A DNA stretch of 13,785 nucleotides from Gammaproteobacteria bacterium (GTDB lineage: Bacteria > Pseudomonadota > Gammaproteobacteria > GRL18), in assembly GCA_030632625.1 (NCBI GenBank), contig DAOVUK010000028.1, forward strand, positions 1 through 13,785, given 5' to 3'. Shown piece by piece: positions 1-7,679 of this stretch. Each line of letters starts with the position of its first letter. Position 1 is the stretch's first letter. Under the pieces are notes generated by a model. The model was given only the letters and a program-made list of their open reading frames with translations. It was not told the origin of the DNA and searched no databases. The position numbers were made by a program, and so were the translations under genes.

Positions 1-110
1 CCCGGGGCAAATTTTGCCAGACCTGAACCAAAACCAAAAGCCAGAAAATGCCAGGGATTTTTCCACACCTGATGACGGGCTCGTATTACATCTTTATCCA
101 AAATGATCAT
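1..110 (-). CDS. pgpA: PgpA, phosphatidylglycerophosphatase A, N-terminal 37 codons (cut by window edge)
   Basis: On the minus strand an ATG at 110-108 opens a frame that stays open to the window edge. It contains NPWHFLAFGFGSGLAKFAPG, which matches the N-terminal region of PgpA (E. coli has a similar NPWHLLAVGFGSG stretch followed by PG). PgpA is an inner-membrane enzyme that dephosphorylates phosphatidylglycerophosphate to phosphatidylglycerol. The start codon lies inside the end of thiL and the genes overlap by 17 bp (94-110), so translation is probably coupled. thiL-pgpA is the usual gene order in gammaproteobacteria. Only the N-terminus is visible, so the catalytic residues cannot be checked. 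Confidence 0.85.
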   Translation of the reverse strand, partial: MIILDKDVIRARHQVWKNPWHFLAFGFGSGLAKFAP

Positions 111-1095
111 AACCTCTTGTGGGAATTTTATATTCCTGTCTGCCAGAGCCCTGAGTCTCTGCTGCTGATAAATGTAAATCTTTTTGCGCAGTAATAACAC
201 CAATGGCAGAAAAATTCGGATATTGTGCTTTTACATCAGGCCAGTCATCTTCTGCCAGGGTAAAACACAGCTGATAATCATCGCCGCCGGTAAGCGCTAT
301 TTCCCAGGCCGTTTTTTTATCCAGACAGGCCAGAGATGCTGCTAAAGGTATTTTTTCCAGTGCCAGTTCTGCACCGACGCCGCTGGCGGTTAAAATATGT
401 CCCAGATCGGATAGCAGACCATCTGATATATCGATTGCAGAATGAGCAATATTGTGTAAGTTCAAACCTTCTGCAACTCTTGCCAGGGGATAATTAAGAG
501 CCTTTACAGCCTGTTGTTTGTCCTGTTGTGAAAGACAGGCATATTGTTCATCATGTTGCTGTAAAGCAATTTTAAGTCCCATTGCTGCAGCCCCTAAAGC
601 ACCGGTGACAACAATAAGATCATTCACCTTTGCCCCTGAGCGCTGCATACCTCTGGATTTATCCAGATAACCGCTGACCTGAATAGTAATGGCCAGAGGC
701 CCCTTGGTTGTATCACCACCAATCAGTTGAATACCATGCTCCCGGGCAAGAGAAAAAAGTGATTTTGAAAATTTTTCTAACCACTGTTCCCGGGGCATAT
801 CGTGAGTGATGTCAGGCAAAGTCAGGCTCAGGGTAAACCATGCGGGTTCAGCACCCATGGCAGCCAGATCACTCAGATTAACAGCAAGTGCCTTATAGGC
901 AACAGCATCCGGGGGGGTATCCTGAGGGAAATGTACGCCGCTGATGAGCGTATCGATTGAAAAAGCCAGATGGGCCTGTTCCCGGGGAGCAACAATTGCA
1001 CAGTCATCACCGATTCCCAAAATCAGATCGGGACGTGAAACTTGTTGCGGATCAGAAAAATAGGATTGAATAAGTTGAAATTCAGAACGAGACAT
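94..1095 (-). CDS. thiL: ThiL, thiamine-monophosphate kinase
   Basis: A 333-residue protein of normal ThiL length. ThiL phosphorylates thiamine monophosphate to thiamine pyrophosphate with ATP in the cytosol, the last step of cofactor synthesis. Family motifs are present in order: GDDCAIV near residue 29, SIDTLISGVHFP, AVNLSDLAAMGAEP, GGDTTKGP, DISDGLLSDLGHI and GGDDYQLCFT. The glycine- and aspartate-rich segments bind Mg-ATP in the PurM/ThiL fold. The ATG start gives MSRSEFQLIQSYF, as in other ThiL proteins. It overlaps pgpA downstream and is separated from nusB by 264 bp filled with palindromic repeats, an unusually large gap for this operon. Confidence 0.97.
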   Translation of the reverse strand: MSRSEFQLIQSYFSDPQQVSRPDLILGIGDDCAIVAPREQAHLAFSIDTLISGVHFPQDTPPDAVAYKALAVNLSDLAAMGAEPAWFTLSLTLPDITHDMPREQWLEKFSKSLFSLAREHGIQLIGGDTTKGPLAITIQVSGYLDKSRGMQRSGAKVNDLIVVTGALGAAAMGLKIALQQHDEQYACLSQQDKQQAVKALNYPLARVAEGLNLHNIAHSAIDISDGLLSDLGHILTASGVGAELALEKIPLAASLACLDKKTAWEIALTGGDDYQLCFTLAEDDWPDVKAQYPNFSAIGVITAQKDLHLSAAETQGSGRQEYKIPTRGYDHFG

Positions 1096-1168
1096 ATTCA
1101 GAGCGCCTGAACAGTCAGATGTTTGGATGAGATCTGAGTCATGTATAAATGCTGTGTAGTAGTTGGCG

Positions 1169-1228
1169 GTTTACGGTTAACAGATCGCATAACACAAAGA
1201 GCCTTTGTTTTTACTGTAAACCGTAAAC
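1169..1228. repeat. Nested imperfect palindrome in the nusB-thiL gap
   Basis: Outer arms GTTTACGGTTAACAG (1169-1183) and CTGTAAACCGTAAAC (1214-1228) are inverted copies with 14 of 15 positions matching. Inside them is a smaller perfect inverted repeat, ACAAAG / CTTTGT (1194-1199 and 1203-1208). The structure would fold on either strand. It ends about 10 bp before the MITE-like element at 1239. Its function is unknown; it could be a REP-like element or affect readthrough from nusB to thiL. Confidence 0.6.
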
Positions 1229-1238
1229 TGTTATCTGT

Positions 1239-1349
1239 AGAGGTACTTGCAAAATTGCTCTTAGCTTCCCCCTTCTTCGCCTAAAGCGCCTACTTTTGGT
1301 AGAAGGGGGAAGTAAAAAGCCATAAAACAGCAATTTTGCAAGTACCTCT
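1239..1349. mobile_element. MITE-like nested inverted-repeat element (111 bp)
   Basis: The ends are perfect 21-bp inverted repeats: 1239-1259, starting AGAGGTACTTGC, and 1329-1349, ending GCAAGTACCTCT. Inside them is a second perfect 12-bp inverted pair, CTTCCCCCTTCT (1265-1276) and AGAAGGGGGAAG (1301-1312). The element has no ORF. Size, terminal inverted repeats and lack of coding fit a miniature inverted-repeat transposable element or large REP-type element. I see no clear target-site duplication, so transposition is inferred. It lies just downstream of the nusB stop and could act as a hairpin in the operon transcript. Confidence 0.6.
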
Positions 1350-1359
1350 GTAAACAGAA

Positions 1360-1806
1360 TTATTTTTTCCGGGCTTTCTTTTTACGCGGTGCCCGCACTT
1401 CAGCTGCTCGCAATTTGCCGGCAACTTTATCCATAATGCCATTTATAAATTTATGTCCATCTTCGGCGCCGAAGATCTTGGCACACTCCACCGATTCATT
1501 TATCGAAACCCGGTAAGGTATGTCCCGGCGTTGTTCCAGTTCAAAAACACCGACTAACAAAATTGCCTGTTCGACCGGATCAACGTCTGCAAACGCTCGA
1601 CTTAAAAAAGTTTCCATATGGTCGATCAATGCCATTTTATGAGTGGTGACAAAGTGCAGAATTTCCTGGAAATAGCTCACATCCGCATCTTCCATATCAT
1701 GGTCACTGATAAAATGAACTTCAATGTCGGAGACATTCTGATCAGTCAGCAACCATGAATAAAGAGCCTGAACGGCAAACTGTCGTGATTTAGATCGATT
1801 TTTCAC
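1360..1806 (-). CDS. nusB: NusB, transcription antitermination factor
   Basis: A 148-residue all-helical NusB. NusB binds boxA RNA together with S10 (NusE) and takes part in antitermination of rRNA operons. Recognisable segments are the N-terminal SRQFAVQALYSWL, VDPVEQAILLVGVFELEQRRDIPYRVSINESVECAKIFGAEDGHKFINGIMDKVA and a basic tail RAPRKKKARKK. The first part of this and the ordering match NusB throughout. The start is GTG, with AGGA about 10 bases upstream; no in-frame ATG lies between it and the preceding stop. The gene follows ribH by 26 bp, the usual ribH-nusB pair of gammaproteobacteria. Confidence 0.96.
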   Translation of the reverse strand: MKNRSKSRQFAVQALYSWLLTDQNVSDIEVHFISDHDMEDADVSYFQEILHFVTTHKMALIDHMETFLSRAFADVDPVEQAILLVGVFELEQRRDIPYRVSINESVECAKIFGAEDGHKFINGIMDKVAGKLRAAEVRAPRKKKARKK

Positions 1807-1832
1807 TGTGTTCTGTTCCTAAACAAGAGGTC

Positions 1833-2303
1833 CTAAGCAAAATTTTTCAGAAGGTTAACCATTTCTATTGCTGATAGTGCTGCTTCAGTGCCTTTGTTTC
1901 CAGCCTTGGTGCCGGAACGCTCGATAGCCTGTTCAATAGTATCAACCGTTAAAACGCCAAAGGCCACGGGTAAATCATATTCCATACAAACCTGGGCCAG
2001 GCCTTTTGAATTTTCATTGGCAACAAATTCAAAATGTGGTGTACCGCCACGGATGACCGCACCCAGAGCAATAATTGCATCATATTTTTTGCTTGCAGCC
2101 ATACGTTTGGCTGCCAGAGGAATCTCTACAGCACCCGGAACCCGGATAATTTCGATATCGTCTTCTTTGCCGCCATGTCTTAAAATTGTGTCAACTGCAC
2201 CGCTGAGTAAAGACTCGACGAGAAAACTGTTAAAACGACTGATTACTATGCCAAATTTAGCATTATCAACAACCATTTCGCCTTCAAATGTTTTTATATT
2301 CAT
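1833..2303 (-). CDS. ribH: RibH, 6,7-dimethyl-8-ribityllumazine synthase
   Basis: A 156-residue protein of normal length. Lumazine synthase condenses 5-amino-6-ribitylamino-uracil with 3,4-dihydroxy-2-butanone 4-phosphate to give the direct precursor of riboflavin. It forms large cytosolic assemblies. Family landmarks are SRFN near the N-terminus, [30 protein letters not shown] (with the catalytic histidine) and [20 protein letters not shown]. The ATG has AGGA six bases upstream. It sits 58 bp after ribBX, whose product makes one of its substrates, and just before nusB. Confidence 0.97.
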   Translation of the reverse strand: MNIKTFEGEMVVDNAKFGIVISRFNSFLVESLLSGAVDTILRHGGKEDDIEIIRVPGAVEIPLAAKRMAASKKYDAIIALGAVIRGGTPHFEFVANENSKGLAQVCMEYDLPVAFGVLTVDTIEQAIERSGTKAGNKGTEAALSAIEMVNLLKNFA

Positions 2304-2361
2304 TCTTTATCCTAAATCTGATTCAATATTCTTGCACTTATGATACCGCGTAGTCTACTCT

Positions 2362-3477
2362 TCACTTACCCGTATAGTACTCAACTACTTCCAGCCCGAA
2401 GCCGGATAAACCATGTATTTTCTTGGGTGCTGACATGACTTTCATCTGCTTAACACCAATAGACTTCAATATTTGTGCACCCAGACCATATGTTCTCAAG
2501 TCCTTAGTCTGACCAGGATGTGACGACAGTATGCCCTGTTGTAATTTTTGATAATGCTCAATCCGGTGAATCAGTTCACTACTGGTTTCATGACTGCGCA
2601 AGATAACAATAACCCCGCTGCCTTCTTCATTCATGCGCTGCATGACATCATTAAGAGGCCAGCCGCAATCATCCATTTGAGCACCCAGCATATCACAGAA
2701 GGAATTTTCCATATGAACCCGGACCAATACCGGTTCCTGCGGATTAATTATACCCTTAATCATGGCCAGATGTACCTGACCTGAGATCGCATCATGATAG
2801 GCTTCCAGACGAAAATCACCCGATGCTGTCGGCAAATTGCATTCACTGACTTTTTCCACCGAGTGTTCATTTTTCAGCCGGTATTCAATGAGATCGGCAA
2901 TGGTACCAATTTTAAGAGCAAATTTTTCCGCAAAGGCTTCCAGATCAGGTCGTCTTGCCATAGTACCATCTTCATTCAGAATCTCAACTATCACTGCGGA
3001 AGGATCCAGTCCTGCAATTCTGGATAAATCACAACCAGCCTCAGTGTGACCTGCACGTGTTAACACACCACCCGCCTGGGCTGATAATGGAAAAATATGT
3101 CCCGGCTGAACAATATCGGCTGGTTTAGCATCTTCAGCAACTGCAGCCTGAACAGTCACTGCCCGGTCACCCGCCGAAATGCCTGTTGTTACACCTTCTG
3201 CCGCTTCAATAGAAACAGTGAAATTAGTCCCGTATTCAGCGTTATTGCTATCTACCATCAAAGGGATTTGTAATTGCTTACAACGCTGTTGTGTTAAGGT
3301 CAGGCAAATTAAACCACGACCATGGGTTGCCATAAAGTTAATATCTTCAGGTGTGACTTTGCTGGCGGCCATTAACAGATCACCCTCATTTTCACGATCT
3401 TCATCATCAACAATGATGACCATCTTTCCCTGACGGATATCTTCCAGTATTTCTTCAATTGAATTAAAATTTGCCAT
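2362..3477 (-). CDS. ribBX: RibBX-type 3,4-dihydroxy-2-butanone 4-phosphate synthase with degenerate RibA-like C-terminal domain
   Basis: A 371-residue two-domain protein. The N-terminal half (about 1-205) is an intact DHBP synthase: acidic loop [10 protein letters not shown] (24-33), THGRGLICL (51-59) and HTEAG (144-148). It converts ribulose 5-phosphate to the four-carbon precursor used by RibH. The C-terminal half resembles GTP cyclohydrolase II but is decayed at the active site. In the segment [10 protein letters not shown] to DDCG, the three zinc cysteines of RibA correspond to Asn258, Asp269 and Cys271, so two are lost. The arginine-rich GRGIGL-type stretch is also missing, while [11 protein letters not shown] remains. 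This matches the RibBX variant reported in Proteobacteria, which does not replace RibA. A normal RibBA is the alternative but is unlikely given the missing ligands. Confidence 0.9.
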   Translation of the reverse strand: MANFNSIEEILEDIRQGKMVIIVDDEDRENEGDLLMAASKVTPEDINFMATHGRGLICLTLTQQRCKQLQIPLMVDSNNAEYGTNFTVSIEAAEGVTTGISAGDRAVTVQAAVAEDAKPADIVQPGHIFPLSAQAGGVLTRAGHTEAGCDLSRIAGLDPSAVIVEILNEDGTMARRPDLEAFAEKFALKIGTIADLIEYRLKNEHSVEKVSECNLPTASGDFRLEAYHDAISGQVHLAMIKGIINPQEPVLVRVHMENSFCDMLGAQMDDCGWPLNDVMQRMNEEGSGVIVILRSHETSSELIHRIEHYQKLQQGILSSHPGQTKDLRTYGLGAQILKSIGVKQMKVMSAPKKIHGLSGFGLEVVEYYTGK

Positions 3478-3533
3478 AGTTTTTCTTGTAAGTGTCTATC
3501 GTATAAATAAAAAATTGTTTATGCCACTCATAC

Positions 3534-3565
3534 TAACGTAGAGACGTTGCATGCAACGTCGCTAC
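3534..3565 (+). repeat. Dispersed palindrome, copy A (one mismatch in right arm)
   Basis: TAAC (3534-3537) is followed by a 28-bp palindrome at 3538-3565 with arm GTAGAGACGTTGCA and its reverse complement. The right arm has G instead of T at 3561. It lies in the ribE-ribBX gap as part of the first tandem copy. The same unit recurs at 3649, 6117 and 9711. Confidence 0.9.
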
Positions 3566-3601
3566 CATGACAGTGTGTAAACCGGATATTAGCTGCTTCC
3601 C

Positions 3602-3648
3602 TTATCTGCTTAAGAAGCCATTCTCTGCCAATAGAGCCATTGTCACCC
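3602..3648 (-). pseudogene. Orphan duplicate of the ribE 3' end
   Basis: A 47-bp fragment that repeats the last codons of ribE, including the TAA stop at 3602-3604 and a peptide ending ENGFLSR. It has no start codon or upstream domain of its own. It arose by the tandem duplication at 3534-3763 and is not a gene. Confidence 0.8.
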
Positions 3649-3680
3649 TAACGTAGAGACGTTGCATGCAACGTCTCTAC
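3649..3680 (+). repeat. Dispersed palindrome, copy B (perfect)
   Basis: TAAC (3649-3652) plus a perfect 28-bp palindrome (3653-3680), arm GTAGAGACGTTGCA. It lies 36 bp downstream of the ribE stop in the ribE-ribBX intercistronic space, where it would form a strong hairpin in the operon mRNA. Confidence 0.92.
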
Positions 3681-3716
3681 CATGACAGTGCGCAAACCGG
3701 ATATTAACGGCTTCCC

Positions 3717-4382
3717 TTACCTGCTTAAGAAGCCATTCTCTGCCAATAGAGCCATTGTCACCCCTTGCTCAGGCACAACTTCTGCCGCCTTGTCACCTAA
3801 CAAAAGACGTTCCAGATAGCGGGCAATAATATCCACTTCAAGATTCACTTCATCGCCCGCCTGAGCAGTTGATAAAGTGGTTTCATCCAGTGTATGCGGG
3901 ACTATATTAAGTTCAAAGACAGCGCCATTCAGCTCATTAATTGTTAAGCTGATACCATTAATGCAGATAGAACCTTTTGCCGCAATATATTTTGCCAGTT
4001 CATTGGGAGCCTGAATTTTAAAATGAATTGAACGGCCTGCATGACTGCGTTCAATAATTTTTCCCAGACCATCAACATGTCCACTGACAATGTGCCCGCC
4101 TAAATGTGTGGTGGGCAAAAGTGCTTTTTCAAGATTTACCCGACTGCCTACTTTAATATGTTTAAAACTGGTTTTTTTCAATGTCTCAGCAGAAACATCA
4201 GCCCAAAAACCATCACCAGGCAGTGTCACAGCCGTTAAACAAATGCCATTGCTCGCAATACTGTCACCAATCACCACATCAGAAAGATCCAGCTCACCCG
4301 TTTTGATATAAAAACGACTATCCAGCCCCTGGGGTTCAATGGCAGCAATTTTGCCTATTGCCTGAATAATACCGGTAAACAT
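3717..4382 (-). CDS. ribE: RibE (RibC), riboflavin synthase alpha subunit
   Basis: A 221-residue riboflavin synthase. It dismutates two 6,7-dimethyl-8-ribityllumazine molecules to riboflavin and the pyrimidine that is recycled by RibH. It begins MFTGIIQAIG, the characteristic N-terminus. Two homologous lumazine-binding barrels follow: residues about 1-95 (SIASNGICLTAV, TLKKTSF, VNLEKAL) and about 98-195 (GHIVSGHVDGLG, GSICINGISLTINEL, VNLEVDIIARYLERL). A short helical tail ends ENGFLSR. The gene starts 15 bp after ribD. Its last 47 bp belong to the tandem duplication that separates it from ribBX. The symbol is ribE or ribC depending on the naming system. Confidence 0.97.
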   Translation of the reverse strand: MFTGIIQAIGKIAAIEPQGLDSRFYIKTGELDLSDVVIGDSIASNGICLTAVTLPGDGFWADVSAETLKKTSFKHIKVGSRVNLEKALLPTTHLGGHIVSGHVDGLGKIIERSHAGRSIHFKIQAPNELAKYIAAKGSICINGISLTINELNGAVFELNIVPHTLDETTLSTAQAGDEVNLEVDIIARYLERLLLGDKAAEVVPEQGVTMALLAENGFLSR

Positions 4383-4397
4383 GTTTGTCCAATATTC

Positions 4398-5552
4398 CTA
4401 TTCTTTGTCTGTGCTTTTTTTATCTGCAGAAGCTGGTGTTGCTGTAATGCGAAAATCCCGGCCTACAGCACGGATATCCTGAATATTCAGGTTAATTCGT
4501 TTATTCATTGTATCCAGACCAGGCAGATTAAATAAGCCTCTTGCCTCACTGCCCATCAGATGAGGTGCCATATAGATAATCAATTCATCAACAAAACCCG
4601 CCTGCAGCATGGAACCTGTCAGCGTAGCACCGGCTTCTAACAAAACGTCATTGTATTGCTGCTGTGCCATCAGTGACATCAGCGCAGACAAAGACAAAGA
4701 TGTTGCGCCGTTTGATAATTTCTCAGCCGGCAAAAAGTGAATAGCGGCACCTTTATACTCCAGATCATGTACTTTTTTGTGCATTGATTGTTGACAGCTT
4801 TGAGAGGCAGCAATAAGCGTTCTTCCTGACAGGCTGAGCATTTTTGCCTGTACAGGCGTGCGCAGCTGAGAATCTAAAATAATTCTGTCAGGCTGTCGCT
4901 TATCATCCCGGTACTCTGACGAACGCACATTCATTGATGGGTCATCTGCTATAACCGTGCCTATTCCTGTCAGTATCGCTGAACTTTCTGCGCGTAAACG
5001 CTGCACATCTTCTCTGGCATCAGCCGAGGTGATCCATTTACTTTCACCACTGGCCATAGCAGTACGACCATCCAGACTCATTGCCATTTTGCAGCGAACT
5101 GCTGGTCTGTTACTCACCATACGTTGAATAAAGCCTGGATTTAATGCCCTGGCTTCAGTTTCCAGAACGCCCGTCTTTACTTCCAGACCATTGTCCTGCA
5201 AACGTTTGACACCATTACCTGCAACCAGTGGATTGGGATCAACCATGGCAATCACCACTCGTTTTATGCCTGCTTCTATCAGGGCATCGCTGCAGGGTGG
5301 TGTTTTGCCAAAATGACTGCAGGGCTCTAATGTCACATAAGCGGTGGCACCCTGAGCACTGTCTTTGCCCGCAAGCTGTGCCAGAGCATTCACTTCAGCA
5401 TGCCCCTGCCCGGCATACTGATGCCAGCCCCGGGCAATTATTTGCTCACCACGAACCAGAACACAGCCCACTCTGGGGTTAGGGTGAGTGCTATACCAGC
5501 CTTTTTTAGCCAGAGAAATGGCTTTAGCCATATAATATTCATCTGCTGCCAA
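4398..5552 (-). CDS. ribD: RibD, bifunctional diaminohydroxyphosphoribosylaminopyrimidine deaminase / 5-amino-6-(5-phosphoribosylamino)uracil reductase
   Basis: A 384-residue bifunctional enzyme for the second and third steps after GTP cyclohydrolase II. The deaminase domain (about 1-145) has the zinc site HAE (51-53) and PCSHFGKTPPC (Cys78 and Cys87), with HPNPRVGCVLV upstream. The NADPH-dependent reductase domain (about 148-365) has KMAMSLDGRTAMASGESKWI, DDPSMNVR, RIILDSQLRTP and DELIIYMAPHLMGSEARGLF. The start is TTG. It gives MAADEYYMAKA, which aligns with the E. coli N-terminus MQDEYYMARA, so the in-frame ATG seven codons later is less likely. It is first of the rib genes, 64 bp after nrdR. 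Confidence 0.96.
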   Translation of the reverse strand: MAADEYYMAKAISLAKKGWYSTHPNPRVGCVLVRGEQIIARGWHQYAGQGHAEVNALAQLAGKDSAQGATAYVTLEPCSHFGKTPPCSDALIEAGIKRVVIAMVDPNPLVAGNGVKRLQDNGLEVKTGVLETEARALNPGFIQRMVSNRPAVRCKMAMSLDGRTAMASGESKWITSADAREDVQRLRAESSAILTGIGTVIADDPSMNVRSSEYRDDKRQPDRIILDSQLRTPVQAKMLSLSGRTLIAASQSCQQSMHKKVHDLEYKGAAIHFLPAEKLSNGATSLSLSALMSLMAQQQYNDVLLEAGATLTGSMLQAGFVDELIIYMAPHLMGSEARGLFNLPGLDTMNKRINLNIQDIRAVGRDFRITATPASADKKSTDKE

Positions 5553-5583
5553 AACTTATTACCAGTTCATTGCGTTTTCTGAC

Positions 5584-5611
5584 TAATGACTTAAGACTAA
5601 CGACTTAAGAC
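5584..5611. repeat. Short 14-bp tandem repeat between nrdR and ribD
   Basis: TAATGACTTAAGAC (5584-5597) is followed directly by TAACGACTTAAGAC (5598-5611), with one difference. Each unit contains the hexamer CTTAAG. It sits directly downstream of the nrdR stop codon. No function is evident. Confidence 0.6.
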
Positions 5612-5616
5612 TGCTT

Positions 5617-6069
5617 TTAAGGTGCTTCCAGACGTTCAATTTCCTGACGGAACTCATCCAGATCCTGAAAACTGCGATACACAGAGGCAAAACGCACATA
5701 GGCCACCTGATCCAGTTTTTTTAATTCGTCCATAACCCATTCACCCAGGCGCTCTGCAGCCACTTCTCTATCACCTGTTGCTCGGAGATTATATTTTATG
5801 TGATTCACCGCCTGTTCAATGGTTTCCATTGATACCGGACGTTTTTCCAGTGCTTTTGACATGCCCCTGAGCAATTTCTGATCATCAAAAGGCACTCTTG
5901 AACCATCGCGTTTAATAATTCTGGGCATCACCAGCTCTGCAGTTTCAAAGGTAGTGAAACGCTCTGAACAGGTCAGACACTCCCGTCTGCGGCGTACCGA
6001 ATCCCCTTCGTTAGCCAGACGGGAATCAATGACCTTAGTCTCCGGCGCATTACAAAACGGACAACGCAT
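5617..6069 (-). CDS. nrdR: NrdR, transcriptional repressor of ribonucleotide reductase genes
   Basis: A 150-residue NrdR of normal length. It has an N-terminal zinc ribbon, [17 protein letters not shown] with [13 protein letters not shown] (four cysteines in two CxxC pairs), followed by an ATP-cone domain ([30 protein letters not shown]). NrdR senses ATP/dATP and binds NrdR boxes upstream of nrd operons. The ATG is preceded by AAAGG at a six-base distance. No nrd gene is in the window; nrdR at the head of the rib operon behind glyA is a common arrangement in gammaproteobacteria. Confidence 0.97.
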   Translation of the reverse strand: MRCPFCNAPETKVIDSRLANEGDSVRRRRECLTCSERFTTFETAELVMPRIIKRDGSRVPFDDQKLLRGMSKALEKRPVSMETIEQAVNHIKYNLRATGDREVAAERLGEWVMDELKKLDQVAYVRFASVYRSFQDLDEFRQEIERLEAP

Positions 6070-6116
6070 AAATGACCTTTTTAATATGCAAAAACATTCA
6101 TTCTATTTAGATCGAT

Positions 6117-6148
6117 GTAGAGACGTTGCATGCAACGTCTCTACGTTA
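6117..6148 (-). repeat. Dispersed palindrome, copy C (perfect, opposite orientation)
   Basis: A perfect 28-bp palindrome at 6117-6144 (arm GTAGAGACGTTGCA) with its flank at 6145-6148 reading GTTA, which is TAAC on the minus strand. This gives the repeat a polarity: copies A, B and D point one way and C the other. It lies in the 110-bp glyA-nrdR gap. Confidence 0.92.
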
Positions 6149-6182
6149 GGGCCGTGGAAAATTTATTATTTCCAAGACCCTA
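6147..6182 (-). terminator. Hairpin at the glyA stop codon (terminator-like, no U-tract)
   Basis: TAGGG-CCG-TGGAAA (6147-6160) pairs with TTTCCA-AGA-CCCTA (6169-6182), giving 5 + 6 base pairs around a 3x3 internal loop. The glyA stop codon (6180-6182) is in the stem. No run of T follows on the minus strand, so it may be an mRNA 3' stabilising hairpin or a weak terminator, not a full intrinsic terminator. Confidence 0.45.
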
Positions 6183-7472
6183 TGCATAAACGGGAAAACG
6201 TTTACACAAGTCCAGTACTTTTTGTTTAACCTGAATCACACTATCCATTTTCTGCATATTTTCCGGCACGCGATCCGCTTCATCCATCTGACACAATTCA
6301 TCCAGAATATCGCAAATCCAGCCAGCCAGATCGGAGCTCTCCTGTTCTTTAAAACCACGCGTGGTAATCGCCGGGGAACCAATGCGTAAACCACTGGTGA
6401 CAAAGGGTGACTGCGGATCATTGGGCACCGAGTTTTTATTCACCGTAATATTGGCCAGACCCAATGCCGCATCTGCTGCTTTACCGGTCAATTGACGGCT
6501 GATCAGACTCACCAGAAACAGGTGATTGTCTGTGCCGCCTGAAACCACATCATAGCCTCGTTCTACAACAACCGATGCCATTGCTCTGGCATTTTCAACA
6601 ACCTGTTTCTGGTAGGTTTTGAAATCATCTTCCATGGCTTCTTTAAATGCCACTGCTTTACCGGCAATGACATGCATCAATGGTCCGCCCTGAGTACCGG
6701 GAAAGATCATTGAATTGATTTTTTTTTCAATTTCCGGATTTGATTTTGCCAGAATAATACCGCCACGTGGTCCACGCAAGGTTTTATGCGTGGTTGAAGT
6801 GGTGACATCCGCAATTTGTACCGGACTCGGGTAAACACCTGCGGCAATTAAACCGGCGACGTGTGCCATATCAACCATCAGATAAGCGCCGACTTCATCG
6901 GCAATATCTCGAAAACGCTGCCAGTCCATGACACGTGAATAGGCACTGAAGCCGGCGATAATCATTTTCGGCTTATGTTCCCTGGCCAGACGTTCGACCT
7001 GTTCATAATCGACTTCACCGCTTGCTTCATCAAGACCGTATTGAACCGCATTAAATAATTTACCTGAAAAACTGACTTTTGAACCATGAGTCAGATGGCC
7101 GCCATCAGCAAGACTCATGCCTAAAATAGTATCACCGGCTTTGAGCAGAGCAAAATAAACGGCAGCATTCGCCTGAGAACCGGAGTGCGGCTGAACATTC
7201 GCATAATCAGCACCAAACAGCTCTTTAACACGATCGATGGCCAGCTGCTCTGCGATATCAACATTTTCACAACCGCCATAGTAGCGCTTGGACGGGTAGC
7301 CCTCAGCGTATTTATTGGTCAATACTGAACCCTGAGCCTGCATCACTCTGGGGCTGGTGTAGTTCTCTGAGGCAATCAGTTCAATATGCTCTTCCTGCCG
7401 CGTTTCCTCATGTTGCATTGCATTCCAAAGTTCATCATCGTAGCCGGCAATTGTCATATCTTTCGTAAACAT
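6180..7472 (-). CDS. glyA: GlyA, serine hydroxymethyltransferase
   Basis: A 430-residue PLP enzyme that interconverts serine and glycine with tetrahydrofolate, the main source of one-carbon units. It starts [19 protein letters not shown] and carries [70 protein letters not shown] and [15 protein letters not shown], where the lysine (near residue 230) forms the PLP Schiff base. It is slightly longer than the E. coli enzyme (417). The ATG has AAGGA seven bases upstream. It lies 110 bp before nrdR and may be cotranscribed with the rib cluster. Confidence 0.98.
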   Translation of the reverse strand: MFTKDMTIAGYDDELWNAMQHEETRQEEHIELIASENYTSPRVMQAQGSVLTNKYAEGYPSKRYYGGCENVDIAEQLAIDRVKELFGADYANVQPHSGSQANAAVYFALLKAGDTILGMSLADGGHLTHGSKVSFSGKLFNAVQYGLDEASGEVDYEQVERLAREHKPKMIIAGFSAYSRVMDWQRFRDIADEVGAYLMVDMAHVAGLIAAGVYPSPVQIADVTTSTTHKTLRGPRGGIILAKSNPEIEKKINSMIFPGTQGGPLMHVIAGKAVAFKEAMEDDFKTYQKQVVENARAMASVVVERGYDVVSGGTDNHLFLVSLISRQLTGKAADAALGLANITVNKNSVPNDPQSPFVTSGLRIGSPAITTRGFKEQESSDLAGWICDILDELCQMDEADRVPENMQKMDSVIQVKQKVLDLCKRFPVYA

Positions 7473-7600
7473 GAGGATTCCTTATAAAAATAGGTTAAAA
7501 TACAGCACTAAGCATACTGCCAAACGCCGAGCTTCGGGATCATACCCTATATTTAATAAAAATTCATGCCCTGGAGCCTTTAGCCAAATAAAATTTTTCA

Positions 7601-7630
7601 CTATTGTTTTTGCTAACATTACAATAGCAA
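7601..7630. promoter_or_regulatory. Interlocking inverted repeats around the psd -35 region (operator-like)
   Basis: In the 207-bp glyA-psd divergent region, CTATTGT (7601-7607) pairs with ACAATAG (7621-7627), and TTGCTA (7610-7615) pairs with TAGCAA (7625-7630). They surround the predicted psd -35 box at 7619-7624. The symmetry suggests a repressor or activator site, but I cannot assign a regulator. Confidence 0.35.
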
Positions 7631-7648
7631 ATAAGATAGTAGTATAAT
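7619..7648 (+). promoter_or_regulatory. Predicted sigma-70 promoter of psd
   Basis: TTACAA (7619-7624) and a consensus TATAAT (7643-7648) are separated by 18 bases, 31 bp upstream of the psd ATG. The -10 is perfect; the -35 matches TTGACA at four of six positions. Confidence 0.55.
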
Positions 7649-7679
7649 TTTATGTCCGATTAAGAGTATTGAATCACCC

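Larger units (their letters stand above)
3534..3763. repeat. 115-bp tandem duplication spanning the ribE 3' end
   Basis: Copies 3534-3648 and 3649-3763 are adjacent and in the same orientation, with six differences in 115 positions (about 95% identity). Each copy has a TAAC-flanked palindrome, about 35 bp of spacer, and the ribE terminal segment encoding ENGFLSR-stop. The copy at 3717-3763 is the live 3' end of ribE. The copy at 3602-3648 is an orphan fragment of 15-16 codons with its own in-frame stop. This explains much of the 239-bp gap between ribE and ribBX, which would otherwise be short. Confidence 0.9.

Noticed and set aside
1888..2343. Plus-strand ORF of 151 residues
   Set aside because: It is antisense to ribH, which is a clear lumazine synthase; the composition of the antisense frame has no family features.
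3478..3716. FMN riboswitch upstream of ribBX
   Set aside because: The conserved AGGGC and GACGAGAA-type blocks of the FMN element are not present; the gap is explained by the tandem duplication and palindromes. None is visible before ribD either.
5954..6229. Plus-strand ORF of 91 residues containing [10 protein letters not shown]
   Set aside because: It is antisense to nrdR and runs through palindrome copy C; the peptide similarity to EpmA's N-terminus comes only from the shared repeat.
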